Of a DNA stretch of 9,841 nucleotides, positions 3,694 through 9,841 are shown piece by piece. Each line of letters starts with the position of its first letter. Within the stretch, counting starts at the first letter, position 1. The stretch lies in NCBI GenBank assembly GCA_050257395.1, contig JBLMWU010000085.1, positions 1-9,841 on the forward strand, written 5' to 3'. The notes under the pieces were generated by a model, which worked only from the letters and a program-made list of their open reading frames with translations, searched no databases and was not told the DNA's origin. Source of the DNA: JAIRTY01 sp050257395 (lineage in GTDB: Bacteria; Actinomycetota; Actinomycetes; Streptosporangiales; Streptosporangiaceae). The translations under genes and the position numbers were made by a program.

Positions 3694-6420
3694 CTAGCCG
3701 GGCGCGGGACAGGCCAGCGCCGGGCCGGTGAACTCGTGCAGCCCGGAGCCCACCTCGAACACGGCTTCCCGGCCACCGGCGGCGCCCGGGAAGGCGGCGA
3801 GGGCCACTGGCGGCGCCCCCGCCTGGTCCCGGACCGCCGCAGCGTCGGCGCTCGGCACGTGGATGCTCGCGGTGACGTTGGGCGGCAGCCCGACCCGCAG
3901 CGCGAACGAGCCACCATCAAGCCGCCACTGGCTGGTGATGAGCCCGCGAACCGACTGGTAGGAGCCGCGGGCCCAGGTCAGCGACCCGCCCGGATGCGGC
4001 CGGACGGTCAGCCGGCGGAAACCGGCCCCGTCCGGCGCGGCCTCGATGCCCAGCACGAACCGGTACAGCCACTCGCCGACCGCGCCGAGCGCGTAGTGGT
4101 TGAACGAGTTCATCTGGGGCGACTGGAATCCGTGCGCGGCGGTCCAGCCGTCCCACCGTTCCCAGATCGTGGTGGCACCCTGGTCGAGCATGTACCGCCA
4201 GGAGGGCAGCGCGTCCTGCTCCAGCAGCCGGTAGGCGACACCGCTGTGCCCGTGCGCGCTGAGCACCGGCAGCAGGTAGCCGACGCCGACGAACCCCGTG
4301 GTCAGGCGCCAGCCTTCCGCCTCGATCGCGGCCGCCAGGTGACCGGCTGCCGCCGCCCGCAGGTCCTCCGGGATGAGCTGCATGTGCAGGCCGAGCGCGT
4401 AGGCGGTCTGGGTCTCCGACGCGATCCGGCCGTCGGCTGACACGAACGCGTCCGCGAACGCGGCCTGGATCTTCGACCAGAGTGCCTGGTATCCGGCGGA
4501 CTCGGCCGGCCGGCCCAGCGCCCCGGTGATCTCCGCCATCAGCGCGGCGTCGTAGGCCCAGTAGGCGGTCGCCAGCAGCGGCGGCGGGGTGCGGTCGTCG
4601 CCAGGCGCCAGCCAGTCGTTGTAGCTGTTCCCCAGCTCGCGGGTGCGCAGGTAGCCGCTGTTGCCGTGCTCCAGGAACTCCATCCAGGCGGTCATCGCCG
4701 GCAGGTGCCGCTGCAGGATGCCGCGGTCCCCGTACATCCGGTAGACCGTCCAGGGGACGATGACCCCGGCGTCGCCCCAGGCCGGCGCGCCGGCCCAGTC
4801 GAGATGCAGCCGCGGCGCGATGTCCGGGAAGGCCCCGGACGGGAACTGGGCGTCCGCCACGTCGTCCAGCCACTTCGCGAAGAATGCCGCGACGTCCCGG
4901 TTGTAGGCCGCGGTGCGGGCGAAGATCTGCGCGTCCCCGAGCCAGCCCAGCCGCTCGTCCCGCTGCGGGCAGTCGGTCGGCACGCTGACGAAGTTCCCGC
5001 GCTGCCCCCAGTCGATGCTGGCGAACAGCCGGTTCAGCCAGGGCAGCGACGATTCGAACGAGCCGGCCGCCGGGATGTCGGAATGGGCGACCCGGGCCAC
5101 CACGTCCGCGGGCGCGAGCTCGCCGGGGTAACCGGAGATCTCCGCGTACCGGAACCCGTGCATGGTGAACCGCGGCTCCAGCACCTGCTCCCCGGCGGCG
5201 GTGATGAACTCGTCGGTCTGCCGCGCGCTCCGCAGGTTGCCGGTGTACAGGCCGCCGTCCGCGGCGAGCATCTCGGCGTGCCGGACGCTGATGCGGGTGC
5301 CGGCCGGGCAGTCGGCCCGCAGGCGCAGCCAGCCCGGCAGGTTCTGGCCGAAGTCCACGATCAGCCGCCCGGCGGGGTCGCGGCCGATGCTGGCCGGGGC
5401 GATCTGCCCGGTCACCCGGACCGCGGGGCCGGGGTCGGCGGCCAGCAGCCGCCCGTCCCGGGCGCGGTGCCGCACCTCCTGCCAGCCGGCGGCGCTGAAC
5501 CCGGGCCGGTCCCAGCCACGGGGTTCCAGCGCGAGATCGTGGCACTCCCCCATCAGCAGGTCGGCGTGCCGGACCGCCCCGAACCGGCCCTGCCACCGGC
5601 GGCCGGTGGCCACCCACTGCTCGCTGCCGTCGGCGAAGGTGATGCGCAGCTGGGCCAGCAGCTCAGGGGCGGGCCCGTAGTGCACGCCGGCCCGCTTGGC
5701 GTCGAAGCCCACGAACCCCGAGTGCCATCCGTCGGCCAGCACCGCGCCGATCACGTTCTCGCCGGGGCTCAGCATGCCGGTCACGTCATAGGTCTGGTAC
5801 AGGATCCGCTGGTGGTAGTCGGTCCAGCCCGGCGCGAGGAAGGCGTCACCCACCCGCTGGCCGTTCAGCCGCGCCTCGTACAGGCCGAGGGCGGTGATGT
5901 ACAGCCGGGCCGCCGCCACCGGCTGCGCCACGGTGAACGGGTGCCGCAGGTAGGGGGCCGGCAGCAGGGCCCGGGCGACCGGGTCGTCCGGGCTCAGGGC
6001 GGCCGGCGGGCGGAACTCCTCCCGCCGCCGGCCCAGGCCGATCCAGGACGCCAGCCAGCCGCTGCGCTGGTCCAGTTCCACCTCGAACCAGGCGGGCTCG
6101 CTCCAGTCCGAGACCTGGTCCCGTTCGTCCCACGTTCTCACTTTCCAGGAATAACGAACACCGCAGGCCAGCGGGCCGCCCGCATACTCGACGTCCACCG
6201 GGCTGGCCTCGTCTACCCGGCCGCTGTCCCAGGCCGTGTCCCGTCCGCGCCGCGCACCCGGCCCCCCGGCGGTGACCACGATCTGGTACGCGCGCTGGCT
6301 GCGGCCGGTGCCCGTGCCGTCCAGCCGCCAGCTGAACCGGACCCGGTCCGGGGCCACGCCGAGCGGGTTCACCCGGTGGGCGCAGCGCAGCCCGGCCGGG
6401 GTCAGTGCGGGCAGGGTCAC
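3694..6420 (-). CDS. GH78 alpha-L-rhamnosidase, cytoplasmic
   Basis: A 908-residue enzyme that should release terminal alpha-L-rhamnose from plant or microbial glycosides. The domain order fits bacterial GH78: an Ig-like N-terminal domain (about 1-130), a rhamnosidase N-domain containing LYITALGLYEARLNG (near 177), a concanavalin-like domain (VDFGQNLPGW near 354), the (alpha/alpha)6 catalytic barrel (about 440-790) and a C-terminal beta-sandwich. The acidic cluster DCPQRDERLGWLGD gives D483, D488, E489 and D496, and TIWERWDGW gives E754; these segments hold the general acid and base in characterised GH78 enzymes. No signal peptide is seen, so substrate must be imported. The start is a GTG at 6420 whose GTGA overlaps the permease stop, implying translational coupling. 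The frame stays open upstream through the permease gene, but that part has no rhamnosidase similarity and is a shadow. Confidence 0.93.
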   Translation of the reverse strand: MTLPALTPAGLRCAHRVNPLGVAPDRVRFSWRLDGTGTGRSQRAYQIVVTAGGPGARRGRDTAWDSGRVDEASPVDVEYAGGPLACGVRYSWKVRTWDERDQVSDWSEPAWFEVELDQRSGWLASWIGLGRRREEFRPPAALSPDDPVARALLPAPYLRHPFTVAQPVAAARLYITALGLYEARLNGQRVGDAFLAPGWTDYHQRILYQTYDVTGMLSPGENVIGAVLADGWHSGFVGFDAKRAGVHYGPAPELLAQLRITFADGSEQWVATGRRWQGRFGAVRHADLLMGECHDLALEPRGWDRPGFSAAGWQEVRHRARDGRLLAADPGPAVRVTGQIAPASIGRDPAGRLIVDFGQNLPGWLRLRADCPAGTRISVRHAEMLAADGGLYTGNLRSARQTDEFITAAGEQVLEPRFTMHGFRYAEISGYPGELAPADVVARVAHSDIPAAGSFESSLPWLNRLFASIDWGQRGNFVSVPTDCPQRDERLGWLGDAQIFARTAAYNRDVAAFFAKWLDDVADAQFPSGAFPDIAPRLHLDWAGAPAWGDAGVIVPWTVYRMYGDRGILQRHLPAMTAWMEFLEHGNSGYLRTRELGNSYNDWLAPGDDRTPPPLLATAYWAYDAALMAEITGALGRPAESAGYQALWSKIQAAFADAFVSADGRIASETQTAYALGLHMQLIPEDLRAAAAGHLAAAIEAEGWRLTTGFVGVGYLLPVLSAHGHSGVAYRLLEQDALPSWRYMLDQGATTIWERWDGWTAAHGFQSPQMNSFNHYALGAVGEWLYRFVLGIEAAPDGAGFRRLTVRPHPGGSLTWARGSYQSVRGLITSQWRLDGGSFALRVGLPPNVTASIHVPSADAAAVRDQAGAPPVALAAFPGAAGGREAVFEVGSGLHEFTGPALACPAPG

Positions 6421-7325
6421 AGCTTCAGCGCTCCTTCGGTGAGCCCGGCGACGAAGTACCGCATCGTGAAGCCGATGAGCAGGAACATCGGCATGGTGGC
6501 GATGACGAAGGCGGCGAACACCGAGCCGCCGTAGCTGAGGTTCACGCCGAAGCTGCCGACGAACTGCTGGACGCCGGCCGAGATGGTGGTGTGCTGCGGG
6601 TCCTGAATGACGATGCTGGGCCACAGGTAGTCGCCCCACACGTTGATGGTCACCAGGATCGCCCCGGTGAGCAGGACCGGCCTGGTCAGCGGCACGACCA
6701 CGCGCAGCAGCGTCCGCCGCTCCGAGCACCCGTCGACGCGGGCGCTCTCCAGCAGCTCCCGCGGGATCTGCTCGAAGAAGCCGCGGAAGATCAGCACCAG
6801 CAGCGGCTGCGCGCTGGCCGCGTACGGCAGCACCAGCGCCCACCATGAGTTGAACAGGCCCAGCTTCTGGATGGTCAGGAACAGCAGGATCAGGGTCAGT
6901 GTCCACGGGATGAGCAGCAGGCTGACGTACGCCATGAACAGCAGGTTCTTGCCGCGGAACCGGAGCTGGGAGAAGGCGTAGGCGCCCAGCGCCGCGGCGG
7001 TCACCCCGATCACGATGGCCAGGGCCGCGACGATCACGGTGTTCAGCAGCGGCTGGGAGACGCCGCCCCACGCCCTGGCGTAGTTGGCGTAGTCGAACTG
7101 GGTGAACAGCGAGAACACACCGCTGGTGACGATGTTGCTCCCGGTCTTCAGCGAGTTGGACAGCACGAAGATGATCGGGACGTAGGTCATCACGATGATC
7201 AGCGCCCCGGCCGCCAGGCTGATCCACCGGTATGGCCGCAGCTGACGCGCGGCGGTGCCCGCCCGCCGCCCGGTGGCTGCCGGGCGGCGGGCGGGAGCGG
7301 ACTTGACCCGGGTTGCGGGAGTCAC
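6417..7325 (-). CDS. Carbohydrate ABC transporter permease, MalG type
   Basis: A 302-residue integral membrane protein of the binding-protein-dependent sugar transporter permease family. Six hydrophobic segments are visible: about residues 35-57, 94-118, 127-150, 163-188, 217-240 and 264-288. The EAA loop, which docks with the ATPase, is ESARVDG (193-199) followed by a short helix ending VVPLTRPVL. The position of this gene directly before a glycosidase and its short periplasmic loops fit the second (MalG/LacG-like) permease. The start is a GTG at 7325 with AAGGG five bases upstream. It overlaps the rhamnosidase by four bases (GTGA), so the imported ligand is probably a rhamnoside. The usual MalF-type partner permease is absent and the upstream binding protein is truncated, so the transporter is incomplete here. 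MsiK-like shared ATPases are typically encoded elsewhere in actinobacteria. Confidence 0.9.
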   Translation of the reverse strand: MTPATRVKSAPARRPAATGRRAGTAARQLRPYRWISLAAGALIIVMTYVPIIFVLSNSLKTGSNIVTSGVFSLFTQFDYANYARAWGGVSQPLLNTVIVAALAIVIGVTAAALGAYAFSQLRFRGKNLLFMAYVSLLLIPWTLTLILLFLTIQKLGLFNSWWALVLPYAASAQPLLVLIFRGFFEQIPRELLESARVDGCSERRTLLRVVVPLTRPVLLTGAILVTINVWGDYLWPSIVIQDPQHTTISAGVQQFVGSFGVNLSYGGSVFAAFVIATMPMFLLIGFTMRYFVAGLTEGALKL

Positions 7326-7352
7326 GCTTGCCCTTGCGTGGTCACGGAGCGG

Positions 7353-7500
7353 TCAGTACTTGCTGAGATCGACATGGTTCTGGGTGGCCCAGGACTGGGC
7401 GGAGCTGGTGAGCAGCGCCTGCCACTGCTTCGCGAAGGCCGGGTAGGGCAGCGAGCCGTTCACGTAGGACTGGACCAGCCGCAGGCCCGAATTGGTCGCC
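7353..7500 (-). pseudogene. C-terminal remnant of a likely extracellular sugar-binding protein
   Basis: The last ~48 codons before the TGA at 7353-7355 encode GLRLVQSYVNGSLPYPAF, then KQWQALLTSSAQSWATQNHV and DLSKY. This helical, aromatic-containing tail (a W-x3-L-x9-W pattern ending DLSKY) resembles the C-terminus of actinobacterial family-1 solute-binding proteins. Its position, 27 bp upstream of a MalG-type permease on the same strand, supports that. Upstream of about 7500 the frame stays open but becomes a serine/threonine-rich string with no protein-like pattern, while the opposite strand looks coding, so the homologous part ends there. A normal protein would have about 430 residues with a lipoprotein signal; more than 85% is missing. 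The identification rests on a short tail and on context, so it is moderate. Confidence 0.55.
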
Positions 7501-7635
7501 GCGGTTGACAGCGGCCGGCTGGGCGATGACCTCGACGCCGTCGTGGACAACGCCGTCGAGCTGTCACTGGCCTTGCAGGCGGCCTCCCGGCGGCCGTCCC
7601 GGCCGGGCACGTCCGCCCGGCCAGCGCCGGACTGA
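7489..7635 (+). pseudogene. Unidentified C-terminal coding remnant
   Basis: This plus-strand frame reads ELVAAVDSGRLGDDLDAVVD, then NAVELSLALQAASRRPSRPG, and ends at TGA (7633-7635). It is helical in pattern, with acidic and aliphatic residues and about 90% G or C in third positions, unlike the serine/threonine-rich antisense. An in-frame TAG at 7465-7467 and the absence of an ATG or GTG start show it is not a whole gene. Its stop lies 6 bp from the convergent stop of the FAD hydroxylase, an ordinary tail-to-tail spacing. The family is not recognised. It may simply be a coding-like shadow. Confidence 0.35.
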
Positions 7636-7641
7636 CCCGGC

Positions 7642-9261
7642 TCAGCTCCCGGTGCGGGACAGCAGGCGGGCCAGCACACCGGCGAGCTGGCCGGCCGCTT
7701 CGGCGGCGGGCACCGCCGGCGTCCAGGCGATGACCCCGTCCGGGCGGATGAGCGCGGCCCCGGTCCAGCCGGATCCGGCTGCCGCGGACGGCTCCGCGGG
7801 GCCGGGCAGGGAGCCGGGGTCGACCGGGTACACCGTCACGTCCACGCCGAGGGATCCGCTGACCTCCGCCGCCGCGCGCCGCCACAGGTCGTGCCCGTCC
7901 CCGGCGAGCAGGGCGAAGCCCGGGCCGGCGGCGTCCAGGCTGGAGATCTCGCCGCCGGCGGCGGCCAGCGGGAGGTGCGGCACCCGGGTGCCCACCGCCC
8001 AGCTGTGCGCGTGCGGGTCGTCGAGCGGCTGCTCCGCGGCCTGGTCCGCCAGCACCGCCGCCGACCGGTAGATGGCGCCGAGCTCGATGGCGGCGTCGTC
8101 GAGCGGCGGCATCAGGTCGTCCTTGGGCAGGGTGGTGTCCACCCGCAGCACGTACCGGGTGTACGCCTGCTCCACGGTGAGCGCCGAGATGGGCCGCCGC
8201 TCGGCGTCGTAGGTGTCCAGCAGGGCCGGCCCGGCGAGGCCGCGGGTGACGTAGGCGAGCTTCCAGGCGAGGTTGTGCGCGTCCGCCACGCCGGTGTTCC
8301 CGCCGAAGCCGCCGGTGGGCGGCATCACGTGCGCCGAGTCGCCGGCCAGGAACACCCGGCCGCGCTGGAACGAGGCGGCGGTGTCGGCCATCGCGCTCCA
8401 CCGCTGGATGTTCTCGATCTCCACCGGCAGGCCGGGCTCGCCCCCGAGGGCGGTGCGCACCAGGCTGATGCACCGCTCGGTGGAGATGTCCGCGCCGACG
8501 TGCGTGTCCCGGGTGCCGTCCGGCTCCAGGGTGGAGAACACCGCCAGGAAGCCGGAGTCGCCGGTGATGGAGAACCGGAAGAACCCGGTCAGCTGCGGGT
8601 GGTTGACGTACACCACGCTGAGGTTCCGGTCCCCCATCAGGTGGTTGACGTCGGCTTTGAAGTAGATGGTGATGCAGTCGGCGAAGCTGCCGTGACCGGT
8701 CATCGGGATGCCCAGCTGCCGCCGGACGGGGCTGTGCGCGCCATCCGCCGCCACCAGGTAGTCCGAGATCACCACCTCTTCCGGCCCGCCACCGTGCGGG
8801 CGGAGCACCGACCTGACGTGGTCGCCGCGGTCCTCGAAGGACACCAGGTCGGTGCCGAACAGGTGCTCGGCGCCGAGGTCAGCGGCGCGCTGGCGGAGGA
8901 TGGGCTCCAGCCCGACCTGGGTGAGGAACAGGCGGTCGGCAGGGCTCAGGCCTTCCACGCCGTCGTTGTAGGAGTGGTAGAAGTACGCGAGCTCCTTCCC
9001 CCCGAGGCTCTCGACGGCGACGATGGCGCCGCCCTGCCGGAACTCGCGGGCCGCCGCCTCTTCCACCTCGCGCTGCAGCCCGGCGGCGCGGAAGACCTCC
9101 ATGGTCCGCTGGTGGAACGACGCGGCCCGGGGGTGGATCGCGGTGCCCGCGTGACTCTCGGCAACCAGATGCGGCACGCCGTAGCGCGCCAGCAGCACGG
9201 AGGTGGTGAGGCCGACCAGGCTCCCGCCCACCACCAGGACCGGGATGCGACGTTCCGGCAT
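7642..9261 (-). CDS. FAD-dependent aromatic hydroxylase (PheA/TfdB- and RdmE-like monooxygenase)
   Basis: A complete 539-residue class A flavoprotein monooxygenase, probably cytoplasmic and NAD(P)H-dependent, adding a hydroxyl group to an aromatic ring. The FAD-binding beta-alpha-beta motif is GGSLVG (12-17), with E35 at the end of the second strand. The DG motif AADGAHSPVRR has D173. The GD motif is FLAGDSAHVMPPTGGFGGN with D308, followed by GVADAHNLAWKLA. The latter string and the C-terminal thioredoxin-like domain (about 400-539) are typical of phenol-type hydroxylases and of aromatic polyketide hydroxylases such as RdmE. Substrate specificity cannot be read from sequence. The start at 9261 is chosen over an upstream ATG because AAGGAG (9267-9272) sits five bases before it and residues 1-11 lead straight into the Rossmann strand. 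Its upstream region carries two operator-like palindromes. Confidence 0.92.
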   Translation of the reverse strand: MPERRIPVLVVGGSLVGLTTSVLLARYGVPHLVAESHAGTAIHPRAASFHQRTMEVFRAAGLQREVEEAAAREFRQGGAIVAVESLGGKELAYFYHSYNDGVEGLSPADRLFLTQVGLEPILRQRAADLGAEHLFGTDLVSFEDRGDHVRSVLRPHGGGPEEVVISDYLVAADGAHSPVRRQLGIPMTGHGSFADCITIYFKADVNHLMGDRNLSVVYVNHPQLTGFFRFSITGDSGFLAVFSTLEPDGTRDTHVGADISTERCISLVRTALGGEPGLPVEIENIQRWSAMADTAASFQRGRVFLAGDSAHVMPPTGGFGGNTGVADAHNLAWKLAYVTRGLAGPALLDTYDAERRPISALTVEQAYTRYVLRVDTTLPKDDLMPPLDDAAIELGAIYRSAAVLADQAAEQPLDDPHAHSWAVGTRVPHLPLAAAGGEISSLDAAGPGFALLAGDGHDLWRRAAAEVSGSLGVDVTVYPVDPGSLPGPAEPSAAAGSGWTGAALIRPDGVIAWTPAVPAAEAAGQLAGVLARLLSRTGS

Positions 9262-9333
9262 GGCTGCTCCTTCTCCCGGCCGGCCGCGCTTCATCGCCGC
9301 CGGCACCGCTCTTCCGCAGATCCGCCCGCACAG

Positions 9334-9347
9334 CGGACACTTGTCCG
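9334..9347. promoter_or_regulatory. Operator-like palindrome 1 upstream of the hydroxylase
   Basis: CGGACA-CT-TGTCCG has perfect 6-bp inverted arms with a 2-bp centre, 73 bp upstream of the hydroxylase ATG. A near-identical copy lies at 9421-9434. The size and symmetry fit a TetR- or MarR-type repressor site. No matching regulator gene is visible in the window. Confidence 0.65.
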
Positions 9348-9368
9348 TTTTATGGGCGTTCGTGATGG

Positions 9369-9400
9369 ATAAGACTGTGACGCCTGCGCTTGCATGTCAA
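9369..9400 (-). promoter_or_regulatory. Candidate promoter of the hydroxylase gene
   Basis: On the minus strand a perfect -35 TTGACA (9400-9395) is followed by TCTTAT (9374-9369) at 20 bp, longer than optimal. It lies between the two operator-like palindromes, in the least GC-rich stretch of the gap, so its position is apt. The spacing keeps confidence low. Confidence 0.35.
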
Positions 9401-9420
9401 GAGACCCGCGCATATCTGCC

Positions 9421-9434
9421 CGTACAAGTGTCCG
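9421..9434. promoter_or_regulatory. Operator-like palindrome 2 upstream of the hydroxylase
   Basis: CGTACA-AG-TGTCCG matches the reverse complement of the palindrome at 9334-9347 at 13 of 14 bases. The centres are 87 bp apart, on either side of the candidate promoter. This arrangement could allow looping or dual occupancy. It lies 17 bp downstream of the stop of the acyl-CoA ligase gene. Confidence 0.6.
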
Positions 9435-9451
9435 GGCTACGGACGAAGACG

Positions 9452-9841
9452 TCATCCCGGCCCCGGCTCAGCTGGCCGGCAGCGGCCAGGTAGGGGCCGG
9501 TCCCGGAGGGCGGCCCTGCTGATCTTGCCGGTGCTGGTGCGGGGCAGGTCCGCTACGTAGCAGACAGCACGCGGCACGCCGTGGGCGCCCACCGCCGTCC
9601 GCACCCGCTGTTGCAGGTCGGCGGTCAGGTCATGGGTCTGCGGCCTGCCCTCGCGCAGGCGGACGAACGCCGTGACCGCCTGGCCCCGCAGCAGGTCGGG
9701 CATCCCCACGACTGCGCACTCCGCCACCGCGGGGTGTACGAGCACCGCGGCCTCGATTTCGGCCGGGCCGAGCCGGTAGCCGCCGCTCTTGATGATGTCG
9801 TCGTCGCGGCCGTGGAAGAAAATCTGCCCGGCCTCGTCCGC
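9452..9841 (-). CDS. AMP-dependent acyl-CoA synthetase/ligase, C-terminal part, cut by the window edge
   Basis: The last 129 residues of an ANL-superfamily adenylating enzyme are visible, and the frame runs off the right edge without a start. Such enzymes activate a carboxylic acid as acyl-AMP and transfer it to CoA. The visible part begins just before the hinge and C-terminal lid: GRDDDIIKSGGYRLGPAEIE (motif A8, about residues 11-30) follows an acidic stretch, then EAAVLVHPAVAE and a VVGMPD strand. The catalytic lysine K106 is in RTSTGKISR (motif A10) and ends the fold. A short proline/arginine tail precedes the TGA at 9452-9454. The motifs fit medium-chain or acetyl-CoA-synthetase-like ligases. 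The gene is on the same strand as the hydroxylase, with 190 bp between. Which acid is activated cannot be told. Confidence 0.9.
   Translation of the reverse strand, partial: ADEAGQIFFHGRDDDIIKSGGYRLGPAEIEAAVLVHPAVAECAVVGMPDLLRGQAVTAFVRLREGRPQTHDLTADLQQRVRTAVGAHGVPRAVCYVADLPRTSTGKISRAALRDRPLPGRCRPAEPGPG

Noticed and set aside
4666..6534. A 622-residue plus-strand open frame opposite the rhamnosidase
   Set aside because: It is compositionally biased (proline, glycine, arginine, histidine), matches no family, and lies antisense to a well-supported gene: a GC-rich shadow.
3694..7227. A single 1177-residue minus-strand reading frame
   Set aside because: The first 269 residues are an arginine/alanine-rich out-of-frame reading of the permease gene. 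The GH78 similarity begins at the GTG at 6420.
7891..9372. A 493-residue plus-strand open frame opposite the FAD hydroxylase
   Set aside because: It is a low-complexity valine/glycine/arginine shadow with no domain, antisense to clear FAD-binding motifs.

Overview
The window is very GC-rich DNA with codon third positions almost entirely G or C. Its gene families (MarR pairs, a TIGR03086/mycothiol-type protein, an IS1341-like TnpB, an aromatic-polyketide-type FAD hydroxylase) point to a filamentous actinobacterium (Actinomycetota). No genus can be named from the sequence. No rRNA, tRNA or CRISPR array was seen.

Layout. (1) 1-960: two divergent MarR-family regulators share a 72-bp intergenic region with two inverted repeats of the same half-site. 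(2) 965-1283: a minus-strand NAD-dependent epimerase pseudogene keeps only its N- and C-terminal ends, joined out of frame. (3) About 1403-2831: an IS1341-like element carries one full-length TnpB nuclease gene and a likely overlapping omega-RNA, with a 20-bp tandem repeat at its left side. (4) 2832-3034: the frameshifted C-terminal remnant of an SGNH/GDSL hydrolase abuts the element's right side. (5) 3043-7500, all minus strand: a TIGR03086 protein, a complete GH78 alpha-L-rhamnosidase, a MalG-type sugar ABC permease overlapping it by GTGA, and the last ~48 residues of a likely sugar-binding protein. (6) 7489-7635: a plus-strand C-terminal coding remnant of unknown family. (7) 7642-9841, minus strand: an FAD-dependent aromatic hydroxylase, a regulatory gap with two copies of a 14-bp operator-like palindrome, and the C-terminal third of an acyl-CoA synthetase cut by the window edge.

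Function. The permease and rhamnosidase fit uptake and cytoplasmic hydrolysis of rhamnosides (the enzyme has no signal peptide). However, the MalF-type partner and nearly all of the binding protein are missing, so the transporter cannot work from this locus alone. The hydroxylase and acyl-CoA ligase may belong to a catabolic or polyketide-tailoring set under a TetR- or MarR-type repressor that is not in the window. The overall picture is a rearranged accessory region: three or four truncated genes, one transposon and at least two recombination junctions around otherwise intact genes. The most interesting element is the TnpB/omega-RNA unit. It is a known class of RNA-guided nuclease rather than a new system, but its guide and target-adjacent motif are local and testable.
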